From positions 28,510-92,509 of IMG/VR virus record IMGVR_UViG_3300013131_002268: a DNA stretch of 64,000 nucleotides. The stretch is one strand, 5' to 3'. The position numbers were made by a program, and so were the translations under genes. The DNA is from a virus. The notes beneath the pieces are model-generated. The model made no database searches. It saw only the letters and a program-made list of their open reading frames with translations, and was not told the DNA's origin. Of the stretch, positions 35,400 through 43,640 are shown one piece after another; positions within the stretch are counted from its first letter, which is position 1, and each line of letters starts with the position of its first letter.

Positions 35400-38300
35400 T
35401 TAAATTATTACTGTCCAACCTTTTCCAGTAGCAATTGCTGTATTGCAAGTTGAAGAGCCTGGGTTCTGTGACACCGTTATTGTTTGACCTACAACAATTG
35501 CCAGATTAGTAAATATCTCATCGATTGCTGTTGCATCTAAAGCACACTGATTAAATGATACTGACACCTTTATTCCAGTACCTTGCATCCTCCTTAGATT
35601 ATAGCAACCAGAGAATGCTGCTGAAAAGTTGGTACCTGAACTCATACTACAAGGTCCTATTTCAGCTAACGCAGAACAACTTCTTACAAATTCTTGCCAA
35701 CCAGTCACTGCACCAGTGTTTATCATATCAAGCCTTCTTAACGAGTACATATTTTGGAAAGTCCTATAATTTCCATACGTATCTGTCGATGTTCCAGCAA
35801 AGTCTAAAGTTGGAAGTTCTGTCAATGAATAGCAACTCGTGAATGTTCCTGAGTTTGGTTGACCCCATCTTGTAACTGATGAAAAGTCTAAATTGCCAAC
35901 CGATACCAATGAATAACAGTTCTCAAACATAAATGTATTATTGGTAACATTTGATGTGTCCAATGTAGGAACCACTCTTAGTCCAGAGCAATTCTGAAAC
36001 ATTCCGCTTGTAAGTGTACAAGCACCCATATCAAACATATAAACTTCAACGAGATTTCTACATCCACTATACATTGAAGACATCTGTGCGCATACGGAGA
36101 ATGTTCCAACCAGATTTTCTTTCAATGATGCGCACCCAGCGAACATTTGAAGTGCTGATAAAATAGAAGTACAAGTTAAATTATTAGGTGGTAATTCTAA
36201 TGATAGACAATTGTAAAACATACTTACACAAGAAGTGGGTGTTCCTGTCAAATTGGCTTTTCTAAGCGAATAGCATTGATTGAACATATTATCACAACTA
36301 CCAATAATATTTGTTATATTCACATTCATCAATGAATATGCTTGATAAAATGCTGATGCCACAACAGCATTTGGAACATTGGCCTCCAGATACCTCAAAC
36401 CACTACCTTGAAAAGCATTTGATAATGTAGTTGCATTTGAAAAATCGTGATTGAAATATTCTATATTACCACAATTGATTAATATTGACCCATAACTTCC
36501 AGTTATCGGAGGAACTTCTAAATGTCTTAATGAACGATTGCCACTCATCAATGATAGATAAGACGTTAACCCAGTAGCAATCATCACATACTTTTCAAGC
36601 ATCCCAAAAAACTTATTGGTACCACCGTTGAATTGGTGGAATGATAAATTAGGAACCGATAGTTTAACATCAAGCCACTGTTCCAAATACAGCCACGTTC
36701 TACTTGAATGTCGATATGGAGTAACATCAAATCTTGTTAAAGTCTGACCAGCTTGAGGCGTTATTGTTATGATGACCTGCCTATATCCACGAGTTGAATA
36801 TGTTGATGAGCTAATAGAAGAATACGTGTAGGAATGTTCTGCATTCGTATTTGAAGCGTGTGTTGTAACCGTGCCATCACCCCAATCTACCTGATAATTT
36901 CCTTGACATCTGAATGCCACTACATTTGAATCGCTGTCAAATACAGCAAACAAGCCTACTATTTTTTCATCGCCAGGACTTACCAGACTATCAATGTCCA
37001 ACCAATCCGAAGGCCTTTCGTATGGACGAACGATAATATTAAGTTGAAATGTTGAAACCACCTCACTGCTACCATTACTAGCCACACACTCAACATCAAA
37101 CAACCCATATAAATACTCGGAAGCCCAATTAAAATTAATACCAGAACCAACATATATACCATCAACATACCAATCAACCGATGTTAATATTGATTCAGAT
37201 ATGGCTGAAAATGATACAGTATCACCAAACACAACTGTAGAAGAACTGGAGGTTGCTGATACTGTTAGTGAATCACAGGTTGTTGCGCTTATCGGTTCAC
37301 CATATGGTGTTGAATAATTTGTACCATCCGAATCAGTCCAATTGACATCAGGTATAATATAATTTTCAACTGAAGGTATTGTGGTAATTGTTGTACCCGT
37401 AGTATTACTTATTGTAATATTGGGTAGTTGAAATGTGCTACCAGCAGACGTACTAGCACTGTAGGTGCTACCTGAATTTATAATGGTTACTGGTTGACAG
37501 GTGGTAGCTGTAAATCCAACCATAGCTGGTGTTAACACAGCACTACCATCACTATCATAATTGGTTACATTTGGTAAGGTATAACCACTTTCAGCTGGTA
37601 CGCTTATACTAAATGTGTTACCAGAATTGTTTATTGTCGATGCTGATATATAATATGATGTTCCACTAACAGAACCAACACTATTGAATCCATTGGTAAT
37701 ACCGATATTAACATCTTCAACCGAAGGTTGTGAATACAATAGTTGACTATTACCATAAACGTTTATATTAGGTAATTGAAACATTGAACCTGACGGTGTA
37801 CTAGCTGAATATGTACTACCTGAATTGATTATCGTTACTGGTTGACAAGTAGTAGCGGTGAAACCAACCATAGCTGGTGTTAATACAGCACTACCATCAC
37901 TATCATAATTGGTTACATTTGGTAATTGTAAATTTGTTGTTGCTGGAAGAATTTGACTATATGTATTACCAGAATTAAAAATCAATGAATTACCAACAAC
38001 ATAATTTTCACCACATGTAACTACCGATAATACTGTATTATTTGTATTTTTAACAATAACGCTACCTTGTGCTGCAACAATAGGCCCACTACAATTTCTA
38101 CCATCAGTTATTGGTGTTGAAGTCCCATCGCCAACTTCAATCTCACTCATAACCATAGCCCTATTGATTGTTGGCATTATTTCAAAATCATCCTCATCCA
38201 AAATATAACCAGCCAATAACATTTCAAATGGTTGAACATAGAATCTTCTATTCTCAAAATCATCAATGTTTGATTCGTCACCGATACTTTCCAACATAAC

Positions 38301-38876
38301 TGGCATTGGGTGACCTTTAGGCCAAATGTATGCTTGCCTTGATTGGAATTTTTTCTGAACCTTTTCATTCAATAAATTCAAATCAGACATTTTATTCGTG
38401 AATAACCTAACTTCATAGGTTATATCCACAGATGTTGGTTGTGGGATTTTATAAACGTCAACACCAACTCTCGTACCATCATTGGTTGGTACTTTATAGT
38501 AGGTGAATGTCGGTCTACCAGGTATATTATACAATCCATTGTAATTTGTACCAACTTGAACATCTGGTTTTCTTACAATGGTTATAAATGGAATCTTGAT
38601 GTTTTTATATTCATCAGTAAATTGCCATGTTTTTGTGAATTCTGAATATCTTTGAAGTGTTAAAAAGATGACAGGTACTTGATTACCATCAATTTCAATG
38701 TGAAGTTCCTTATTTACAAATTCAATAAACGTTTCGTCAATATCCTTATAATGGACACCTCTGGGTAAAAAAGTTCCATCATCAGCAATATTATCCAATA
38801 ATTCCTGACGTCTTGGAACACCAATTTTTGGTGATGTTAACTTTATATTATTTCTAAAACCTTTAGGTAATGCCAT
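35400..38876 (-). CDS. Chimeric tail adhesin: virion domain, Ig/PKD-like repeats, BspA-type leucine-rich repeats
   Basis: The protein is 1158 aa. Residues 1-255 look like a virion attachment domain (MALPKGFRNNIKL; FTKTWQFTDEY; PFEMLLAGYILDEDDFE). Residues about 260-510 hold a duplicated module with the same 40 residues 116 apart, encoded by DNA repeats at about 37466-37575 and 37814-37923. A PKD/Ig-like domain follows at about 540-620 (TVVFGDTVSFSAIS). Residues about 700-1090 are BspA/LRR_5-type repeats (MFYNCLSLELPP; MFQNCSGLRVVP; MFENCYSLVSVG). It ends with DATAIDEIFTNLAIVVGQTITVS, as in other phage adhesins. It probably binds the host surface. Confidence 0.85.
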   Translation of the reverse strand: MALPKGFRNNIKLTSPKIGVPRRQELLDNIADDGTFLPRGVHYKDIDETFIEFVNKELHIEIDGNQVPVIFLTLQRYSEFTKTWQFTDEYKNIKIPFITIVRKPDVQVGTNYNGLYNIPGRPTFTYYKVPTNDGTRVGVDVYKIPQPTSVDITYEVRLFTNKMSDLNLLNEKVQKKFQSRQAYIWPKGHPMPVMLESIGDESNIDDFENRRFYVQPFEMLLAGYILDEDDFEIMPTINRAMVMSEIEVGDGTSTPITDGRNCSGPIVAAQGSVIVKNTNNTVLSVVTCGENYVVGNSLIFNSGNTYSQILPATTNLQLPNVTNYDSDGSAVLTPAMVGFTATTCQPVTIINSGSTYSASTPSGSMFQLPNINVYGNSQLLYSQPSVEDVNIGITNGFNSVGSVSGTSYYISASTINNSGNTFSISVPAESGYTLPNVTNYDSDGSAVLTPAMVGFTATTCQPVTIINSGSTYSASTSAGSTFQLPNITISNTTGTTITTIPSVENYIIPDVNWTDSDGTNYSTPYGEPISATTCDSLTVSATSSSSTVVFGDTVSFSAISESILTSVDWYVDGIYVGSGINFNWASEYLYGLFDVECVASNGSSEVVSTFQLNIIVRPYERPSDWLDIDSLVSPGDEKIVGLFAVFDSDSNVVAFRCQGNYQVDWGDGTVTTHASNTNAEHSYTYSSISSSTYSTRGYRQVIITITPQAGQTLTRFDVTPYRHSSRTWLYLEQWLDVKLSVPNLSFHQFNGGTNKFFGMLEKYVMIATGLTSYLSLMSGNRSLRHLEVPPITGSYGSILINCGNIEYFNHDFSNATTLSNAFQGSGLRYLEANVPNAVVASAFYQAYSLMNVNITNIIGSCDNMFNQCYSLRKANLTGTPTSCVSMFYNCLSLELPPNNLTCTSILSALQMFAGCASLKENLVGTFSVCAQMSSMYSGCRNLVEVYMFDMGACTLTSGMFQNCSGLRVVPTLDTSNVTNNTFMFENCYSLVSVGNLDFSSVTRWGQPNSGTFTSCYSLTELPTLDFAGTSTDTYGNYRTFQNMYSLRRLDMINTGAVTGWQEFVRSCSALAEIGPCSMSSGTNFSAAFSGCYNLRRMQGTGIKVSVSFNQCALDATAIDEIFTNLAIVVGQTITVSQNPGSSTCNTAIATGKGWTVII

Positions 38877-38882
38877 TATTCG

Positions 38883-39644
38883 CTATATTTTTTCATATTT
38901 CCATAAAAAACCACCAGCAGATTTCCTATCACCTCTTAATACCGCATTTATATGTTTATAAGTTTGCTTGACCTCATTAACAGATTCCCACCGACTAATT
39001 AAATTTCCATTCTTATCTAATTGTAATATTTTCTTAGGTATTTGTTTTTCTAATTTATCTTTAATAATCCGTAAATCATTTTTAGTTAATGGATTATCAA
39101 TATATCGCCAAATATAACCACCAGCAGTACAACGTTTACCATTGGCAGATAAATTTATATTATTAATAGATAAGTTTCTTCTAACATCATTCATCGATTC
39201 CCAAACCTTTAACTCATTACCGTCAGTATCATATTGGATAATTGGTTTAACTCGACTTTTCTTTAGTTGTTCTATATTTTTAGGTATTAAACCCTTTTTA
39301 CTTAATGACATTTTACGTTTAGTTTCATCAGATATAGGTGTTCTATAGGTACATCCACCACCATTAGTCATATTTTTAAGCTCAAAACCCCAAGCCTTGA
39401 ACTGATTTATCCAATATTTTTCCCAAAAAACCCAATCGTCTTCTGTTACAATTTCAATTATTTCCATTATAGGTTTTTTACCATTATCTAGCAAACCCTT
39501 TACCCATTCATCCTTTTTATTTAATTTACTTTTAGTTTTTGCATCATAAATATGGATATACATACGACTTTCAGGTGAGACTGTTTTACCAACATATTTC
39601 ACATCTAACCCATCAGATAACGTATAAATTATTACCTCTCTCAT
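38883..39644 (-). CDS. GIY-YIG homing endonuclease with NUMOD motifs
   Basis: The 253-aa protein has a GIY-YIG domain at residues 1-95, with IYTLSD (the GIY equivalent) and YVGKT (the YIG equivalent), an Arg in PESRMYIHI and the usual NMTNGGG near residue 92. A NUMOD3-like helix follows (SDETKRKMSLSKKG), then two NUMOD1-like units (YDTDGNELKVWESMNDVRR, ending AGGYIWRY, and LDKNGNLISRWESVNEVKQ, ending AGGFLWKYE). It resembles free-standing Seg-type endonucleases of T4-like phages. It lies directly upstream of the chimeric tail gene and probably separated that gene from its promoter. Confidence 0.92.
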   Translation of the reverse strand: MREVIIYTLSDGLDVKYVGKTVSPESRMYIHIYDAKTKSKLNKKDEWVKGLLDNGKKPIMEIIEIVTEDDWVFWEKYWINQFKAWGFELKNMTNGGGCTYRTPISDETKRKMSLSKKGLIPKNIEQLKKSRVKPIIQYDTDGNELKVWESMNDVRRNLSINNINLSANGKRCTAGGYIWRYIDNPLTKNDLRIIKDKLEKQIPKKILQLDKNGNLISRWESVNEVKQTYKHINAVLRGDRKSAGGFLWKYEKI

Positions 39645-39658
39645 AATAATAAATATAT

Positions 39659-40180
39659 CTACGAGGACTGAAATTCGTTATAATCAACAGGGGCGCATGT
39701 TACAGTTCTATATGCACCTTTATATCCCATTATGGTATGTTTATTATCGTAGTTTTTAATACCGTCATTAACTACACTGAAAAATCTAACTTCAGTTTCA
39801 GTAACTGGATAACCGATATAATCACCATAAGATATTTCGACACCTAAGTCATCCAATTGCGATTGATAGATGTAAAAAACCAATTGACCATCCTGTAAAT
39901 CTCTAAGACCACCACTATTACCATTAAATGTTTTGTTTTCAGGTTCATTCAATAATGGCATAACTTTAAGTTCAACAGGTGGTTTATATGCAACCTCATT
40001 CATTCTTGCCTCATTATAAATATCAGATGGTGTCATTTCCCTATCTACTCTATAAAGTATGATGGTAAAATTACCATCACCCTCTAAAGCTTCTCTACCC
40101 ATTTGGATTTCCAATTCATAATCCTCCTGAGAAAAGAATTTATAGTTTCTGGTTATCGGTATTATTTTAGGTTTTGGCAT
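39659..40180 (-). CDS. Virion protein, probably neck or tail connector
   Basis: The 173-aa protein begins MPKPKIIPITRNYKFFSQEDYELE and contains LVFYIYQSQLDDLGVEISYGDYIGY, then ETEVRFFSVVNDG. This Y-GDYIGY...E-RF-V-DDG pattern occurs in tail-connector-type proteins of large phages, but I cannot assign a T4 gene number. A TATTTATA box on its coding strand (40201-40194) lies 13 nt before the ATG, indicating late expression. It opens the minus-strand tail block. Confidence 0.55.
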   Translation of the reverse strand: MPKPKIIPITRNYKFFSQEDYELEIQMGREALEGDGNFTIILYRVDREMTPSDIYNEARMNEVAYKPPVELKVMPLLNEPENKTFNGNSGGLRDLQDGQLVFYIYQSQLDDLGVEISYGDYIGYPVTETEVRFFSVVNDGIKNYDNKHTIMGYKGAYRTVTCAPVDYNEFQSS

Positions 40181-40270
40181 ATCACGTTTTTACTATAAAT
40201 ATCAAACTAATCATTAATAAGGAACAATCATTGATTTTTATTCAATTTATATTTATAATTATGTGATATT
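40181..40270. promoter_or_regulatory. Divergent late promoter region
   Basis: Two TATTTATA boxes point outwards: minus strand 40201-40194 (for the gene starting at 40180) and plus strand 40250-40257 (for the gene starting at 40271). Each is 13 nt from its start codon. The A/T-rich spacer between has no gene. Confidence 0.55.
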
Positions 40271-42073
40271 ATGATTAAAATTGAGAACATAAAAGGTTTT
40301 GCGGCTCTTAATAAGTTACGAGAATATAATGGTAAAAATCCATATCTTAAAAAACTTAAAAATGAGTTAATTAAAAAGGGTAAACTATCACTCACATCGA
40401 CACAGGAAGAATATATCCTCAAAAATTTTGATTTTGAACCATATAAAGTTGATAGGGTAATTGGGATATCTGATTATTTAGGTGAAGAACTAAAGAACAA
40501 ATATGAATTACCATTTGTTCCAAATAAAGTTTATTTTGGTTTTGTTCTAGGTGAAAATGAAAAGTCTTTTCATGTTTATGGTAAACTAAAGAAAAACCAA
40601 AAAGAAAATGAAATGTACTGGTTTCCAAAAACACAGGTTTTGGAAGACCCATATTATACACCGATAGATATCGATATTGATTTTGAAAAATATGAAGCAA
40701 AAGATAAATTAGGTCGAAAGTTATATGAACACCAAAAGGAAGGTATTAAGTTCTTGGTGTCAAGAAAAAAATGTATTTTGGCGGACGACATGGGCCTGGG
40801 CAAAACCATCCAATCGGTTATGGCGACATTGGCTGCTGAATCAAAAAAGGTATTGATAATATGTCCATCATCAACAAAAATAAATTGGGAACGTGAAATT
40901 AATATGTTCGGTGAATACGACACCTCAATAATCAGTGGTAGAAAATGGAAACCCGCAAAATACACAATAATTAATTATGATATTCTTAAAAACTTTCATA
41001 CTGTTAAAAAACGAGGTGAAAAGCCAATTGAAGAATTAACACATATTCTTGATGAGAAATTCGATACTTTAATTGTCGATGAAGCTCATTACTTAAAAAA
41101 TCACACAAGTATAAGGGGTTCAATTGTCACCGAGTTGGTCAAAAAAAACGATTTTGAGAACGTCTGGTTATTAACTGGTACCCCAGTAGCAAATAGACCA
41201 AAAGACCTTTATAATCTACTTAAAATCATTGGACACCCATTATCTGATAATTGGCAATTTTATGTTAAAAGATATTGCGATGCCAAGAACTTTAAGAAAA
41301 AAATGAAGAACGGTAAGATTAAAAACATTTGGTTAATTGATGGTAATTCTAATTTGGATGAGTTAGCCATTAGGGTAAAAAATAAAGTGTTAAGGCGTCT
41401 GAAAGAAAATGTTCTCGATATGCCTGATAAGACGATTATACCAGTCTATAATGAACTAACGTCTAAAGAATGGGTTGAGTATGATAATTTATGGGAAGAG
41501 TACCTTATAAAGCGTAAAGAAGAGAAAAAACGAGGTAATCCGCAAAGAGACTTAGTTGAGTTAATATTACTTAGACAATTTATAGCAATGAAAGCTATAC
41601 CGAATACCATTGAATTAACGGATAATGCGATTGAAGAAGATAAGAAGGTTATTATCTTTACAACGTTTACTGATGAATTATTGGAACTACAAGAATATTA
41701 TGGTAATAAATGTGTTGTCCATCACGGGTCAATGAGTGATAAGGAAAAACAAAAATCTGTTGATGATTTTCAAAATAATAACAGTAAAATGGTATTTATA
41801 GGTAACATCATGTCTGCTGGTGTTGGTATAACATTAACTGCGGCAGATACTGTAGTTTTTAATTCTTTTGATTGGGTGCCTGGTAACAATGAACAGGCCG
41901 AAGACCGCAGCTACAGAATTGGACAGAAAAATAATGTTTCAGTATATTACCAATTATTTGATGATACGATTAGCACAAGAATGTGGTATACGTTGAAACA
42001 TAAAAAGAATGTTATTAACCAAATTATTGGTGATAATGAAATTGATGAAATAGTAAAAGATATAATTGAATAA
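40271..42073 (+). CDS. SNF2-family helicase/ATPase
   Basis: The 600-aa protein is a two-lobe superfamily 2 helicase of the SNF2 (SMARCAL1-like) type. Motif I is DDMGLGKT near 172, Ia LIICPSSTKINWERE near 197, II DEAH near 273, III LLTGTP near 303, V SAGVGITLTAAD near 518 and VI QAEDRSYRIGQ near 547. An N-terminal region of about 150 residues precedes the core. It could remodel DNA branches or stalled forks, a job done in T4 by UvsW. It is followed 2 nt later by glutaredoxin. Confidence 0.93.
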   Translation: MIKIENIKGFAALNKLREYNGKNPYLKKLKNELIKKGKLSLTSTQEEYILKNFDFEPYKVDRVIGISDYLGEELKNKYELPFVPNKVYFGFVLGENEKSFHVYGKLKKNQKENEMYWFPKTQVLEDPYYTPIDIDIDFEKYEAKDKLGRKLYEHQKEGIKFLVSRKKCILADDMGLGKTIQSVMATLAAESKKVLIICPSSTKINWEREINMFGEYDTSIISGRKWKPAKYTIINYDILKNFHTVKKRGEKPIEELTHILDEKFDTLIVDEAHYLKNHTSIRGSIVTELVKKNDFENVWLLTGTPVANRPKDLYNLLKIIGHPLSDNWQFYVKRYCDAKNFKKKMKNGKIKNIWLIDGNSNLDELAIRVKNKVLRRLKENVLDMPDKTIIPVYNELTSKEWVEYDNLWEEYLIKRKEEKKRGNPQRDLVELILLRQFIAMKAIPNTIELTDNAIEEDKKVIIFTTFTDELLELQEYYGNKCVVHHGSMSDKEKQKSVDDFQNNNSKMVFIGNIMSAGVGITLTAADTVVFNSFDWVPGNNEQAEDRSYRIGQKNNVSVYYQLFDDTISTRMWYTLKHKKNVINQIIGDNEIDEIVKDIIE

Positions 42074-42075
42074 TT

Positions 42076-42333
42076 ATGGTTAGAGTATATACAATGGAAG
42101 GTTGCCCTTATTGCGATAAATTAAAGGGTCTATTAAAAGAAGATAATATTGAATTCAAAGACATTGATATTAACGATAAAAAATATAAGTTAGAGTTCAA
42201 TAAGATAATGGAAATCAGTGGTGCCGATAGTGTACCTGTGGTTATTGTTAAGAAAAAAATACTTATACCAGAAAAATCATTTATGACGATTGAAGAGGGT
42301 TTTTCTATAATTAAAAAACTACTGAACGAATGA
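42076..42333 (+). CDS. Glutaredoxin
   Basis: The 85-aa thioredoxin-fold protein has the active site CPYC at residues 10-13 (MEGCPYCDKL), the cis-proline segment SVPVV near residue 57 and a terminal helix. It probably reduces the C-terminal CFGC pair of NrdA, as T4 NrdC does, although it is encoded far from nrdA. It is co-oriented with and 2 nt downstream of the SNF2 helicase gene, so they should be co-transcribed. Confidence 0.9.
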   Translation: MVRVYTMEGCPYCDKLKGLLKEDNIEFKDIDINDKKYKLEFNKIMEISGADSVPVVIVKKKILIPEKSFMTIEEGFSIIKKLLNE

Positions 42334-42352
42334 CGATTACTGCAATTTCTTA

Positions 42353-42360
42353 TATTTATA
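42353..42360 (+). promoter_or_regulatory. Late promoter-like box before the neck-like gene
   Basis: TATTTATA at 42353-42360, followed by TAAAAAG, lies 16 nt before the ATG at 42377. Confidence 0.55.
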
Positions 42361-42376
42361 TAAAAAGAAATATAAG

Positions 42377-43528
42377 ATGGCAGTATCAAATTCAGAAAAG
42401 GAAAAATTGTTTGAAAGATTCAGACATACGATGGGTGCTCCCATAAGAAACATAGAACTTACAGACGAACAATTATGCACCTTATTAGAAATTGCAATTG
42501 AGGATTATTCTCAATATGTACAAGAATGGTTGATTGAACATCAATGGCAATCATTACTGGGCCAGAATGTTGATACGATTGATATGTCATTCGCATTAAG
42601 TGTAAGGTCTTTGGATTTTATGACATCATACACTTATGCCTATTCAAAACAAGTCGGTTTACAAGCAAGAGGTCCATGGGAACTTAAAAAGGATTATATT
42701 GAATTGGAAGCTGGTAAACAAGTATATCAAATACCAGCTGGTAGAGAAATAAATGAGGTTTTATGGATAACACCACCAACAACAGATATGGCGTTATTTG
42801 CCAATTATGCTGGTATTGATTATGGTTTTGGTGGTGGTTATGGTCAATTAGGTTCAACAGGTGGTGGATTTAATGCTGCTGGCGCTGGTGGTGCTGGTGG
42901 TTATTATATTGCACCAGCCTATGATATTCTATTAACAGCTTCAGATTTTAATTTGAAGAACAGGATATTAAGAAGTGAATTGGTATATAAAGTAACTGCT
43001 GGGCCTAATGGCACAAGATTATTACATTTGATGTCGACACCAGGCTCAAAATTATCATTTGGTCATGGTATTGGTGGTGCAACGAGTAGTAGTATCAATA
43101 TGACGGGTTGCCAAGTATGGTACCATTATTATGATACTACACCAGAAAACGTTGACCAATGTAGACTTGAAAATCCTGACATTATCCTAATGCCAAATGA
43201 CGTGCCGTTAGCTAAATTAGAGTATGAGAGGTTCAATGAACCAACAAAAACATTGATACGTCAATTATTCTTTGCTGAAGCTAAAAGGGCTTTGGGTAGG
43301 ACAAGAGGTAAATTTGGTGGTATCGTTGGACCACCAGAAGCTGAACGTACACTTGACTATGAAACTTTAATATCGGAAGGTAATGAAGAAAGAAAGGCTA
43401 TCTTAGAAAGATTGGATGAGAGGTTAGTTAGATTATCATCGACTTCGCAACTTGAGCGAGGGGCCAAAGAAGCTGAATTTCTCAATCAAGCTTTAAAATA
43501 CAGACCTTTAGGCTTCTGGGTGTACTAA
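42377..43528 (+). CDS. Virion neck-like structural protein (T4 gp13-like)
   Basis: The 383-aa protein begins MAVSNSEKEKLFERFRHTMG, has a Gly-rich loop at about 152-175 (FGGGYGQLGSTGGGF; GAGGAGGYY) and a conserved C-terminus with AKRALGRTRGKFGGIVG and LERLDERLVRLSS. This organisation matches neck/connector proteins of large T4-like phages and roughly T4 gp13, which joins head to tail. Glycine-rich insertions of this kind usually form an exposed loop. A late-type box precedes it. Assignment to gp13 is by resemblance, not alignment. Confidence 0.65.
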   Translation: MAVSNSEKEKLFERFRHTMGAPIRNIELTDEQLCTLLEIAIEDYSQYVQEWLIEHQWQSLLGQNVDTIDMSFALSVRSLDFMTSYTYAYSKQVGLQARGPWELKKDYIELEAGKQVYQIPAGREINEVLWITPPTTDMALFANYAGIDYGFGGGYGQLGSTGGGFNAAGAGGAGGYYIAPAYDILLTASDFNLKNRILRSELVYKVTAGPNGTRLLHLMSTPGSKLSFGHGIGGATSSSINMTGCQVWYHYYDTTPENVDQCRLENPDIILMPNDVPLAKLEYERFNEPTKTLIRQLFFAEAKRALGRTRGKFGGIVGPPEAERTLDYETLISEGNEERKAILERLDERLVRLSSTSQLERGAKEAEFLNQALKYRPLGFWVY

Positions 43529-43533
43529 ACAGT

Positions 43534-43613
43534 TTACGAAAATTATTGTAATTAGCTAAGTTTTTTTGTATATTTGTCGTGACCATAGGTCTATGGTTAA
43601 AAAATTTTCGTAA
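43534..43613 (+). promoter_or_regulatory. Polymerase promoter bracketed by nested inverted repeats
   Basis: TTG (43546-43548), 20 nt and TATATTTG (43569-43576) form a host-type promoter. At the expected transcription start lies a palindrome, ACCATAGGTCTATGGT (43582-43597), which can also fold as a 6-bp RNA stem with GGTC loop. TTACGAAAATT (43534-43544) and its exact inverse AATTTTCGTAA (43603-43613) enclose the whole element. This arrangement suggests an operator or 5' hairpin controlling polymerase synthesis. Confidence 0.6.
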
Positions 43614-43640
43614 TATATAATAATTAAACAAAATTATTTA

